Origin: DAISKN01 sp963716925
Lineage (GTDB): Bacteria; Acidobacteriota; Vicinamibacteria; Marinacidobacterales; SMYC01
Reading direction: 5' to 3'
NCBI GenBank assembly: GCA_963716925.1
Contig: CAVQUX010000012.1
Location: 1-64,000, forward strand
DNA: 64,000 nucleotides
In this document: piece after piece, positions 53,949 through 63,358 of the stretch
Layout: each line of letters begins with the position of its first letter
How positions within the stretch are numbered: the first letter of the stretch is position 1
Made by a program: the position numbers and the translations under genes
The notes under the pieces: model-generated
Databases searched by the model: none
What the model was told of the DNA's origin: nothing
The model's input: the letters and a program-made list of their open reading frames with translations, nothing else

Positions 53949-54597
53949 GAAGCCGCATTCGACCCGGTGGGGAAAGGGGGGAGCCCCGCCGTTCTCACGG
54001 CTCTATCCCATCCTCGACGCCTCGCTCGAGACCTTCGACAGCTTGACCCTGGGAGTGCGCGCGCTCGCGAGAGCGGGCTGCCGCCTTGTACAGCTGCGAG
54101 CCAAGGAGCTCTCGGGGGAGGAGTTCTACCGATGGGCGCTCGCCGCCCGCGAGGTTTGCCGGGAGTGCGGCATTCGGTTGATCATCAACGATCGCGTCGA
54201 CGTCGCCCTCCTGGTGGGGGCCGACGGCGTCCACCTCGGGCAGGACGACCTTTCTCCCAGGAGCGCGAGGAAGATTCTAGGGCCTCACGCCGTCATCGGT
54301 CTTTCGACCCACGACGTCGGCGAGGCGACGCGCGCCGCGACGGCCCCGGTCGACTACGTCGCTATCGGACCCATCTTCGAGACTTCCACCAAGACGAGCG
54401 GACGGAGTACGCTTGGGATCGAAGGCGCGCGGGCGATAAGGGCGGTGGTCGACAAGCCGCTGGTCGCCATCGGCGGCATCACTGTCGAGAGAGCCCCGAT
54501 GCTTTTCGAAGCCGGCATCGACGGCGTGGCGGTAATCTCTGCGCTGAAGAGGGGAGAGGACCTGGAGTTGGAAGCGCGACGATGGCTGGCTATCTAG
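53941..54597 (+). CDS. thiE: thiamine-phosphate synthase
   Basis: A 218-residue TIM-barrel enzyme that joins the pyrimidine and thiazole halves of thiamine. It starts at TTG overlapping the accC end. Markers are LYPILDASLETF, CRLVQLRAKELSGEEFYRWA, LIINDRVDVALLVGADGVHLGQ with D-D-L, and the phosphate loop IGGITVERAPMLFEAGIDGVA preceded by VAIGPIFETSTK. No other thiamine gene and no TPP riboswitch are visible. A GC-rich tandem repeat follows directly. Confidence 0.94.
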
Positions 54598-54666
54598 CAC
54601 GATCTCGAGCGGCATCCCCTGGAACCGCCGCGAGATCGGCGCGCAGCGCTTCGGCGGGAGATCGGC

Positions 54667-54859
54667 GCGCGAGGAGCGCGGGGAGCGCACGCGGCGAAGA
54701 GCCGCAAGGGAGAGCGGGGCCCGGAGGGCCCCATCCTCCCCGCGCGAGGAGCGCGGGGAGCGCACGCGGCGAAGAGCCGCAACGGAGAGCGGGGCCCGGA
54801 GGGCCCCATCCTCCCCGCGCGAGGAGCGCGGGGAGCGCACGCGGCGAAGAGCCGCGTGC
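54667..54859. repeat. GC-rich 75-bp tandem repeat, 2.5 copies, with nested hairpins
   Basis: The unit starting GCGCGAGGAGCGCGGGGAGC begins at 54667, 54742 and 54817; the third copy is partial. Units 1 and 2 differ by one base (AAGGG versus AACGG). Each contains a GGGGCCC/GGGCCCC hairpin, and the array ends in a 9-bp stem (GCACGCGGC/GCCGCGTGC, 54837-54859). It fills the thiE-folD gap. The core (CCATCCTCCCCGCGC) is the reverse complement of sequence in the gaps at 58.6 and 63.2 kb. Confidence 0.85.
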
Positions 54860-54878
54860 GCACTAAGATGGAGGCATC

Positions 54879-55796
54879 TTGACCGCGAAAATTCTCGACG
54901 GAAAACGAGTGGCCCAGGAGATTCGCAACGAAGTCAAAGAGCGCGCGAAGCCCTTGATCGCCCGCGGGGTCGTCCCCGGGCTGGCGGCGGTTCTGGTGGG
55001 TGACGATCCCGCGTCGCAGCTCTACGTCCGCAGCAAGACCAAGGCCTGCGAAGAGGCGGGGCTCTTCTCCGAAGGAGTTCTCCTCCCCGGAAGCACCAGC
55101 CGCGAGGGGCTGCGTTCGAAGCTCGACGAGCTGAACGAGCGCAACGACATCGACGGGATCCTGCTGCAGCTTCCGCTCCCGGACCATCTCGACTCCGAGG
55201 AGTTCCTCGATCGGATCCGACCCGAGAAGGACGTGGACGGGTTTCACCCGGTGAACGTGGGGAAGCTCGTCCAGAACCGGCCCGCGCCCCGGCCCTGCAC
55301 CCCCGCGGGGGTGATGGAGCTGCTGCGGCGGGAGGGCATAGAGCTCAAGGGGAAGCGGGCGGTCGTCGTGGGAAGGAGCGACATCGTGGGAAAGCCGATG
55401 GCGATGCTTCTCCTCCACGAGCACGCCACCGTCACCGTCTGTCACTCCCGCACCCGGGATCTCGCCTCCGTAACGCGTGAGGCGGAGATCCTCGTCGCCG
55501 CCATCGGTCGGCCGGCGATCCTACGGCGGGACTTCATTCGACCGGGGGCAGTCGTCATCGACGTGGGGATGAACCGCGCCGAGACCGAAGAGGAGGTAAA
55601 GGACTATTTCGGAGAGGACCGCGGCCGGCTCGAGGTCTTTCGCAAGAACGGCTCCACCCTCGTGGGCGACGTCCATCCCCGGGACGCGATGGAAGTCGCG
55701 TCGGCCTTTACTCCCGTGCCCGGAGGCGTCGGGCCCCTGACCATCGCGATGCTCCTCTCGAACACCCTCGATCTCGCGAGAGCGAGGCGGGGCTGA
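54879..55796 (+). CDS. folD: methylenetetrahydrofolate dehydrogenase / cyclohydrolase
   Basis: A 305-residue bifunctional one-carbon enzyme. The TTG start at 54879 has TGGAGG upstream. Markers are LAAVLVGDDPASQLYVRSKTK (with the catalytic Lys region), I-L-L-Q-L-P-L-P-D-H, D-V-D-G-F-H-P-V-N-V-G, and the NADP loop KRAVVVGRSDIVGKPMA. P-V-P-G-G-V-G-P-L-T at the C-terminus is the second FolD signature. It is followed 13 bp later by coaE. Confidence 0.97.
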   Translation: MTAKILDGKRVAQEIRNEVKERAKPLIARGVVPGLAAVLVGDDPASQLYVRSKTKACEEAGLFSEGVLLPGSTSREGLRSKLDELNERNDIDGILLQLPLPDHLDSEEFLDRIRPEKDVDGFHPVNVGKLVQNRPAPRPCTPAGVMELLRREGIELKGKRAVVVGRSDIVGKPMAMLLLHEHATVTVCHSRTRDLASVTREAEILVAAIGRPAILRRDFIRPGAVVIDVGMNRAETEEEVKDYFGEDRGRLEVFRKNGSTLVGDVHPRDAMEVASAFTPVPGGVGPLTIAMLLSNTLDLARARRG

Positions 55797-55809
55797 CGGC
55801 GAAGGCCCC

Positions 55810-56409
55810 GTGCTGAAGGTGGGCCTTACCGGCGGGATCGCCTGCGGCAAGACCGTGGTGCGCCGAAGGCTCGAGGAGCGGGGGGTTCCGACGCTCGATG
55901 CCGACGCCGTCGTGCATCGGCTGCTCCAGTCGGGGACCGACGTCACCCGGCGAATCGCGCAAGGCTTCGGGAGCGCCGTCCTGGCCTCGGACGGTTCGGT
56001 GGATCGAAAAGCCCTCGGCGCCATCGTCTTCAGCGACGAAGACGCGCGAAAGAAGCTGAACGCCATCGTCCACCCCGGCGTATGGCGGGAGATCGAGCGC
56101 TTCTTCGAAGAGCGCGAGAAGGCCTCGGATCCCGTGGCCGTCGTCGATGCCGCGCTCATGATCGAGACCGGCTCCTATCGCCGGTACGATCGCGTGGTCG
56201 TGGTGCACTGCCGTCCGGAGCTGCAGCTCGATCGCCTGATGGCGCGGGACGGACTCTCGCGGGAAGACGCCCTCCGGCGCATGAGTGCGCAGATGCCGAT
56301 CGAGGAGAAGCGGCCGTTCGCCGATTTTCTCGTCGACACCTCGGGCTCCATCGAGGAGACTCTGAAGCAAGCCGACGAGCTGGTGTCGAAGCTCCGCGCC
56401 GGCGGCTGA
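55810..56409 (+). CDS. coaE: dephospho-CoA kinase
   Basis: A 199-residue P-loop kinase for the last step of coenzyme A synthesis. It starts at GTG 55810. The Walker A motif is GLTGGIACGKT; D-A-D-A-V-V-H-R-L-L follows, then H-P-G-V-W-R-E-I and the lid region RDGLSREDALRRMSAQMPIE. It converges on lapB with 20 bp between stops. Confidence 0.96.
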   Translation: MLKVGLTGGIACGKTVVRRRLEERGVPTLDADAVVHRLLQSGTDVTRRIAQGFGSAVLASDGSVDRKALGAIVFSDEDARKKLNAIVHPGVWREIERFFEEREKASDPVAVVDAALMIETGSYRRYDRVVVVHCRPELQLDRLMARDGLSREDALRRMSAQMPIEEKRPFADFLVDTSGSIEETLKQADELVSKLRAGG

Positions 56410-56429
56410 ACGCACGGCACCTCGGACTA

Positions 56430-57626
56430 TCAGGAGTCGACGGTCTCGATCCGTTCCTCGACGAACGTGTTCCACTCCTGGCAGTGAGGGCAGCGCCAGA
56501 GGATTCCGTTCGCCCGGTAGTTGCACTTGATACACACGTAGGGGTCGAGGAAGAACGCCGCGTTCGAGACCTCTTGCAGGTAGCGGGCGAGCCGGGTTCC
56601 GGGGTTTGCCGCTTCCTCCGCTCCCAGCAGCTCCCAGGCTGCGATGTGCACCGCGAGAGCGTGGGGGTTTCTTCGCACCGCCTCGAGCATCAGATCGAAA
56701 GCTTCGTCGCCCCGCCCCTGGCTCCGTCTCAGGCGCGCGAGAGCGAGCCGGGCCCGCCAGTCCAGCTCGTCAGCGCGGACCACCTCCTCATAGAGCTTCT
56801 CCATTCGCTCGCTCCGTCCGAGCTTCGCTCTGACCCGCTGAAGTCTCTCGAAAGCGAGGTAGGCGGAAGGCGGGCTCTCCCGCGCGAGCCGGCTCCACTG
56901 CGCTTCGGCCTCTTCCGGACGTCCCCTCTCTTCCAGGAGATCGCCGTGATGAAGGTAGGCGGCGGGAACCTGGGGCGCGGAGCGCGTCGACTCCTCGAAG
57001 GCGCGGACCGCCTTGGGCTCGTCGCTCGCGCCCGCCGCGGCCTGGCCTATCTGATCGTAGAGAAACGCGCGCAGCGTCGAATCCTCGATGCCGGTGGCCT
57101 TCGCGAGCTCCTCCTGCAGGGAGAGCGCTTTCTCCCACTCCTGCTCCTCTTCGTGGATCTTCACCAGGTTGGTGAGGGCATATACGTTTCCGGGCTCGAG
57201 CGCCACCACTTCGCGAAAGGTGTCCATCGCCCGATAGCGGAAGCCGGCCTTCTTGAAGTCCATCCCGAGGCAGAGGAGAGCGTGGGCCCTCTCGTTCGAG
57301 CGCAGCCCGGGGCGGTGGAGGACGCTCTGATGGATCTGGATCGCCCGCTCGAGCTGCCCCTTCTCTCGAAGGAGATTCCCGAGGATGAGGTAGATCTCCG
57401 TGGCCTCGGTGTTCTCGCGGGCGGCTTTGGTGAGCTCCACCACGGCGCGATCGATCTGACGGGAGGCGAGGAAGTCGAGGCCGAGGATGTAGTGGATGGA
57501 GGAGGCGCGCCGGGCATCGGCCTTCGCTCCCCGCTTGCTCCGGATCGCGGTCCAGAAGCGTCCGAGGGCGACCCCCGCCGCGAAGGCGACGAGAACGAGG
57601 AGGAGAATCTCGTCCGGAATGTTCAT
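56430..57626 (-). CDS. lapB: LapB-type TPR and rubredoxin-like protein
   Basis: A 398-residue inner-membrane protein. A single N-terminal membrane segment (IPDEILLLVLVAFAAGVALG) leads into nine or so TPR units (about residues 45-350; for example AIQIHQSVLHRPGLRSNERA and FREVVALEPGNVYALTNLV). The C-terminal rubredoxin-like site has C-I-K-C and C-P-H-C in V-C-I-K-C-N-Y-R-A-N-G-I-L-W-R-C-P-H-C. In enterobacteria LapB brings LpxC to FtsH, limiting LPS synthesis. It is the last gene of the Kdo operon and follows lapA, as in E. coli. Confidence 0.93.
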   Translation of the reverse strand: MNIPDEILLLVLVAFAAGVALGRFWTAIRSKRGAKADARRASSIHYILGLDFLASRQIDRAVVELTKAARENTEATEIYLILGNLLREKGQLERAIQIHQSVLHRPGLRSNERAHALLCLGMDFKKAGFRYRAMDTFREVVALEPGNVYALTNLVKIHEEEQEWEKALSLQEELAKATGIEDSTLRAFLYDQIGQAAAGASDEPKAVRAFEESTRSAPQVPAAYLHHGDLLEERGRPEEAEAQWSRLARESPPSAYLAFERLQRVRAKLGRSERMEKLYEEVVRADELDWRARLALARLRRSQGRGDEAFDLMLEAVRRNPHALAVHIAAWELLGAEEAANPGTRLARYLQEVSNAAFFLDPYVCIKCNYRANGILWRCPHCQEWNTFVEERIETVDS

Positions 57627-57650
57627 GCTCAGAGCCGGCCGGGACCGGCT

Positions 57651-58046
57651 TCAGGATCCGGGAGGCTTGGTCGCCGGGAGAGCCGCGTCCCTCCGCGGCT
57701 TGACTCCATCGCGGGGCTCGCGAAACGAGGAGGCGCCGCCGGGGATGGCATCGTCGAGGGGGAGTTTCCGGAGCTCGGCGTTCTCGTTCTCCAGGCGGTC
57801 GAGCTTGCGGGTGAGCTCGCGGATGCGTGCCCGGAGCCGGAACTGGTTGGGCAGGGAGAGCGTAACGGCGAGGAGAAGCCCGGTGAGAAGCGCGACCACC
57901 AATGCCGCCGCCAGCGGAAGCTCCACCGTCCGGAACTGGTTCGTGAAATAGACGACGACCTTCTGCTCGTAGTTCGACCAGAGGAAAGTCGCGAGCGCGG
58001 CGCCCGCGAGGAGGATGAAGAGCGACTTGATGATCCCCACGATCAC
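57651..58046 (-). CDS. lapA: LapA-type DUF1049 membrane protein
   Basis: A 131-residue protein with two membrane segments (about residues 4-22 and 44-64), a coiled coil (about 70-95, IRELTRKLDRLENENAELRK), then a short polar tail. This is the DUF1049/LapA layout. The GTG start overlaps the kdsC stop (GTGA) and lapB begins 24 bp after its stop. LapA works with LapB in LPS assembly control. Confidence 0.88.
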   Translation of the reverse strand: MIVGIIKSLFILLAGAALATFLWSNYEQKVVVYFTNQFRTVELPLAAALVVALLTGLLLAVTLSLPNQFRLRARIRELTRKLDRLENENAELRKLPLDDAIPGGASSFREPRDGVKPRRDAALPATKPPGS

Positions 58047-58567
58047 TCCAGATAGGTTTTCAAGAGCTCGTCGAATCGACCCTGGGCCATGAGAACCTGC
58101 TCGATCAGCTCCCGCACCGCCCCGTGGCCGCCTCGGGCGCGCGTGACATAGTCTACCCGAGAACGAACTTCCAGGGGAGCGTCGGCGACGGTGGCGGAGA
58201 GACCGACTCTGCGCAGCACCGGAAGGTCCGGAAGATCGTCGCCCATGAACGCAACCTGAGAGACGACGAGCGACTCCTGCGACATCGCCTCCTCGAGCGC
58301 AGGGATCTTTTCCGCGGTGCCGAGGCGGAGGAAGTTCATCTGGAGCTCTTCGGCCCGGGCGGCGACCGCCGCGGAACGTCGTCCCGAGACGAGACCGAGC
58401 TTGAGCCCGGCGCGGCGCGCGAGCACCAGCCCCACTCCGTCGCGGGAGTGGAAGCGCTTCACTTCCTCTTCACCCACCCGCCAGAAAGTCCCGTCGGTGA
58501 GGACGCCGTCGACGTCGAACAGGATCATGCGGATCCCGGAAGCCTTGGCTCGAAACTCGTCGTTCAT
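58043..58567 (-). CDS. kdsC: 3-deoxy-D-manno-octulosonate-8-phosphate phosphatase
   Basis: A 174-residue HAD-superfamily phosphatase that dephosphorylates Kdo-8-P. HAD motif I is LFDVDGVLTDG, motif II is LGLVSGRRS, motif III is around Lys in GTAEKIPALEE, and motif IV is F-M-G-D-D-L-P-D. It has no cap domain, as expected for the KdsC subfamily (tetrameric C0 type). An AT-rich patch lies at the start codon. A repeat-filled 235-bp gap separates it from kdsD. Confidence 0.94.
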   Translation of the reverse strand: MNDEFRAKASGIRMILFDVDGVLTDGTFWRVGEEEVKRFHSRDGVGLVLARRAGLKLGLVSGRRSAAVAARAEELQMNFLRLGTAEKIPALEEAMSQESLVVSQVAFMGDDLPDLPVLRRVGLSATVADAPLEVRSRVDYVTRARGGHGAVRELIEQVLMAQGRFDELLKTYLE

Positions 58568-58579
58568 TTATTATTGCTC

Positions 58580-58785
58580 GCTCGCTCTTCGCTCGTGCGC
58601 TCCGCGGGCTCCTCCGCCCAGCGCTCCTCGCGCGGGGAGGATGGGCCCTCCGGCGCCCAGCTGCTTTCGCTCGCTCTTCGCTCGCTCGCTCCCCGCGCTC
58701 CTCGCGCGGGGAGGATGGGCCCTCCGGCCACTGCCCTTCGGGCTCCGGCGCGGCTCGCCGAGCTCCGCGAAGGCGGCCGGGCCCA
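58580..58785. repeat. GC-rich intergenic repeat between kdsD and kdsC
   Basis: Two partial copies of GCTCCTCGCGCGGGGAGGAT followed by GGGCCCTCCGG start 74 bp apart (58623 and 58697), each preceded by GCTCGCTCTTCGCTCG (58580 and 58669). The element ends with GCGAAGGCGGCCGGGCCCA (58767-58785), identical to 63288-63306. The copies share their core with the tandem repeat at 54.7 kb in the opposite orientation. The repeat lies inside the Kdo operon and may form strong mRNA hairpins. Confidence 0.8.
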
Positions 58786-58802
58786 CGCGTTCCTGCGTTC
58801 GG

Positions 58803-59762
58803 CTAGAAGTACTCGCTCAATCGCCACAGGTCGTGGAGGTGCAGCACGCCCACGATGCGGCCGTCCTCGTCCGGCACCATGAGCGCCGTGATGCGGCGTT
58901 TCTCCATGAGCGCGAGAGCGGCGGTCGCGGCCTCTTTCGCCGGGACCGTGACCGGGTTCTTCGTCATGCAGTCGCCCGCGGTCCGCGTGAGGAGCCGCTC
59001 GTCTTTTTCCAGCTGCCGTCTCAAATCGCCGTCGGAGATGACGCCCAGCAGCCGATCGTCCCCGTCGACGACGCTCGTGACCCCGAGGCCCTTCCGCGAC
59101 ATCTCGTAGATCACTTCGCGCATGAGGACGTCCCTTCGGACCTTCGGGATCTCTTCGCCGCGGTGCATCGCGTCCTCGACCCGCATGAGCTTGAAGCCGA
59201 GCTGCCCGTTCGGATGGAGCGTCCGGAAATCGTCGGCGCTGAATCCCTTCTTTTCGAGCAACGCCATCGCCAGCGCGTCGCCGAGTGCGAGGGAGGCCGT
59301 GGTGCTCGCCGTGGGCGCGAGACCCATGGGGCAGGCTTCCTCCGCGACGGAAACGTCGAGAACCACCTCCGCCGCTTCCCCGAGCGTCGAATCGCGGTTC
59401 CCGAGGAGGGCGATGAGCGGAACCGAGAGCCTCTTGATGGGCTCGACCAGGGCCACGAGCTCGCGCGTCCTTCCGCTGTTGGACAGCAGGACCACCACGT
59501 CTCCCGGGACCACCATGCCCAGATCGCCGTGGAGGGCCTCCGCGGGATTCAGGTAGAGGGAAGCTGTACCGGTGCTGTTGAGAGTGGCTGCGATCTTGCG
59601 GCCGATGATGCCGGACTTCCCCATACCCGTCACCACCACCCGGCCGCGGCAGGTCGCGAGCAGATCGACCGCACGATCGAAGCTCTCGTCGAGGCGATCG
59701 ACGAGCTTCCGGATGGACTCGGCCTCGATCTCGAGGACCCGCCGCGCGAGCTCCCGGGTCAT
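58803..59762 (-). CDS. kdsD: D-arabinose-5-phosphate isomerase
   Basis: A 319-residue enzyme that turns ribulose-5-P into arabinose-5-P, the first step toward Kdo. The SIS domain (about residues 30-180) shows VVVTGMGKSGIIGRKIAATL, LNPAEALHGDLGMV and LSNSGRTRELV. Two CBS domains follow (about 205-260 and 270-319), with VTSVVDGDDRLLGVISDGDL and ALMVPDEDGRIVGVLHLHDL. Its ATG overlaps the kdsA stop. The domain order matches KdsD/GutQ. Confidence 0.96.
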   Translation of the reverse strand: MTRELARRVLEIEAESIRKLVDRLDESFDRAVDLLATCRGRVVVTGMGKSGIIGRKIAATLNSTGTASLYLNPAEALHGDLGMVVPGDVVVLLSNSGRTRELVALVEPIKRLSVPLIALLGNRDSTLGEAAEVVLDVSVAEEACPMGLAPTASTTASLALGDALAMALLEKKGFSADDFRTLHPNGQLGFKLMRVEDAMHRGEEIPKVRRDVLMREVIYEMSRKGLGVTSVVDGDDRLLGVISDGDLRRQLEKDERLLTRTAGDCMTKNPVTVPAKEAATAALALMEKRRITALMVPDEDGRIVGVLHLHDLWRLSEYF

Positions 59763-60595
59763 GGCGCTCCGTCTTCGGCGATCGCGCGCTCGATGGCGAC
59801 GAGTCTCTTCAGGACGGAGGGGAGCACGTTCAACGGGCAGCTGTTGGGTCCGTCGGAGAGAGCTTCCGCGGGACGGTCGTGAACTTCCATGAAGACGCCG
59901 TCGACGCCGCAGGCGACCCCCCCAGAGGCGAGCTCGCGGATGAAGCGCGACTGCCCGGAGGAGGATTTCCCCGCTCCTCCGGGAAGCTGGAGGCTGTGGG
60001 TGACGTCGAATACCAAAGGAGCTCCGGTCTCCCGCATGATGGGGAAACCCCGGAGGTCCACCACCAGGTTGTTGTACCCGAAGGTCGTGCCTCGCTCGGT
60101 CACGATCACCTTCGAGTTTCCGGCAGCGCGAATCTTCTCGACGGCGTTCTTCATGTCCCAGGGAGCGAGGAACTGGCCCTTCTTCACGTTGACCGGCTTT
60201 CCGGTGCGCGCGCAGGCGAGGAGGAGGTCCGTTTGCCGGCAGAGAAACGCGGGAATCTGGAGCAGATCCACCGACTCCGCTACCGCTTCCGCCTGGTGAG
60301 GCTCGTGGACGTCGGTGGTCACGGGAACTCCGAATCGCTCCCGCACCTCGCGCAGGATGGCGAGGCCTTTCTCGAGACCCGGACCCCGGAATCCCTCGAT
60401 CGAAGTCCGGTTCGCCTTGTCGAACGACGCCTTGAACACATAGGGAACACCGAGCGAGACGGCGACGTCGCGGATCCTCTCGGCCATGAAGAACGGGTGC
60501 TGGTCGTTCTCGATGATGCAGGGGCCGGCGATGAGGGCGAAGCGACGTCCGCCTCCGAAGAGGACATCGCCCACGGGCACGGTTTCGGTTTTCAT
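59759..60595 (-). CDS. kdsA: Kdo-8-phosphate synthase
   Basis: A 278-residue enzyme that condenses PEP with arabinose-5-P. Markers are LIAGPCIIEN, YVFKASFDKANRTS, VTTDVHEPHQAEAV, LQIPAFLCRQTDLL, K-K-G-Q-F-L-A-P-W-D-M and V-F-D-V-T-H-S-L-Q. Cys in I-A-G-P-C, where E. coli has Asn, marks the metal-dependent class of the family. It follows pyrG by 19 bp and overlaps kdsD. Confidence 0.97.
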   Translation of the reverse strand: MKTETVPVGDVLFGGGRRFALIAGPCIIENDQHPFFMAERIRDVAVSLGVPYVFKASFDKANRTSIEGFRGPGLEKGLAILREVRERFGVPVTTDVHEPHQAEAVAESVDLLQIPAFLCRQTDLLLACARTGKPVNVKKGQFLAPWDMKNAVEKIRAAGNSKVIVTERGTTFGYNNLVVDLRGFPIMRETGAPLVFDVTHSLQLPGGAGKSSSGQSRFIRELASGGVACGVDGVFMEVHDRPAEALSDGPNSCPLNVLPSVLKRLVAIERAIAEDGAP

Positions 60596-60614
60596 TTTTG
60601 CCGCGCGGATCGAT

Positions 60615-62279
<1,665 letters not shown>

Positions 62280-62285
62280 TTCTAT

Positions 62286-63074
62286 TCAAACTCCATGGTT
62301 GACGGTCGAACGCTCGAGATCCAGAACGATTTCGCGAACCCGCTCCAGGTCCGCTTCGGTGTCGACGGCGACGAACGGATGCTCGGTCTCGCCCATGCGA
62401 ATCGGAACTCCGTGCTCCATCGCCCGCAGCTGCTCGAGGCTCTCCGCAATCTCCAGCGCCGTGGGCGGCAGAGCAGAAAGCGACAGCAGCCTCTCTCTAG
62501 GATAGACATAAAGCCCGATGTGCTTGAAATGGATGTTCGGCGGAAGAGGCGCGTCTTCCATGAGCGGGGAGCCGGGAATGTGCGGGGAGCCGGGCCAGGG
62601 AATGGGGGAGCGCGAGAAGTAGAGCGCGAACCCGCGAAGGTCGGTCACGACCTTCACCACGTTCGGGTCGAGGAGGCTCGCCCGATCGGAGATCGCCTGG
62701 CGGAGCGACACGATGGCGGCCGGGCTCCGTTCCGCGAGAAGAATCGCATCGTCGACGGCGTCGGGCGCGACCAGAGGCTCATCGCCCTGAACGTTCACCA
62801 CGAGATCGAATTCCAGATCGCGCACCGCTTCGGCGATTCGATCGCTTCCGCTCGGGTGGGCGGACGAGGTCATCACCGCCTTGCCGCCGAATCCGGCGAC
62901 GGCGTCGAGGATTCGCTCATCGTCGGTCGCGACCAGGATTTCATCGAGACGGCTCGCCCGGCTGACGCGCTCGTATACCCTCTGGATCATGGTTTTCCCA
63001 TGAATTTCTGCGAGGGGTTTTCCGGGGAGACGTTTCGAGCGGTAGCGGGCCGGGATGACCGCGATCGTCCGCAT
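62286..63074 (-). CDS. kdsB: CMP-Kdo synthetase
   Basis: A 262-residue cytidylyltransferase that activates Kdo with CTP. Markers are VIPARYRSKRLPGKPLAEI, the D-E-I-L-V-A-T-D-D segment, TSSAHPSGSDRIAEAV, VVNVQGDEPLV, and H-I-G-L-Y-V-Y. It is the first gene of the operon; a sigma-70 promoter lies about 40-70 bases upstream. All four Kdo synthesis genes kdsA-D lie in one transcription unit. Confidence 0.97.
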   Translation of the reverse strand: MRTIAVIPARYRSKRLPGKPLAEIHGKTMIQRVYERVSRASRLDEILVATDDERILDAVAGFGGKAVMTSSAHPSGSDRIAEAVRDLEFDLVVNVQGDEPLVAPDAVDDAILLAERSPAAIVSLRQAISDRASLLDPNVVKVVTDLRGFALYFSRSPIPWPGSPHIPGSPLMEDAPLPPNIHFKHIGLYVYPRERLLSLSALPPTALEIAESLEQLRAMEHGVPIRMGETEHPFVAVDTEADLERVREIVLDLERSTVNHGV

Positions 63075-63115
63075 TCAGCCGTTCGTTCCCATGTTCTTCA
63101 AGAACGGTACGAGAG

Positions 63116-63144
63116 AGAATAGTCTTCCGCCGAGGCGCTGTCAA
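63116..63144 (-). promoter_or_regulatory. sigma-70-type promoter of the kdsB operon
   Basis: On the - strand TTGACA (63139-63144), a 17-bp spacer and TATTCT (63116-63121). The predicted start near 63109 gives a leader of about 35 bases to kdsB. Confidence 0.72.
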
Positions 63145-63227
63145 TCTTAGTTGTTCGCTCGCTTCCTCCACCCCCGCGGCTTGTCGCTTCGCGCTTCGCG
63201 CTGCGCGACGGCTGAGGGCTCCGCGCG

Positions 63228-63306
63228 GGGAGGATGGGCCCTTCCGCCTTCGCCCTGCGGGCTTCGGCGGGACGTCGCCGTAGCTTTGCGAAGGCGGCCG
63301 GGCCCA
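63228..63306. repeat. GC-rich palindromic repeat upstream of the beta-barrel gene
   Basis: GGGGAGGATGGGCCC (63228-63242) matches the cores at 54.7 and 58.6 kb. TGGGCCCTTCCGCCTTCGC (63235-63253) and GCGAAGGCGGCCGGGCCCA (63288-63306) form a 19-bp inverted repeat with 17 matches. The 34-base loop holds further small stems (GCCC/GGGC, CGGCG/CGCCG). It sits between the divergent kdsB operon and the outer-membrane protein gene. Confidence 0.82.
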
Positions 63307-63358
63307 GCCGTGTCGCTCATTCGTTCGCTCGGATATTCCCGATGCTATAGTTGCGCCC

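Noticed and set aside
54667..54859. CRISPR array
   Set aside because: Only 2.5 units, directly adjoining with no unique spacers, and the unit is itself a folded GC-rich sequence; no cas gene is in the window.
58564..58827. An 87-codon frame in the kdsD-kdsC gap
   Set aside because: It is entirely translated repeat sequence (Arg, Ala, Glu, Ser) and overlaps the kdsD stop; it is not a natural protein.
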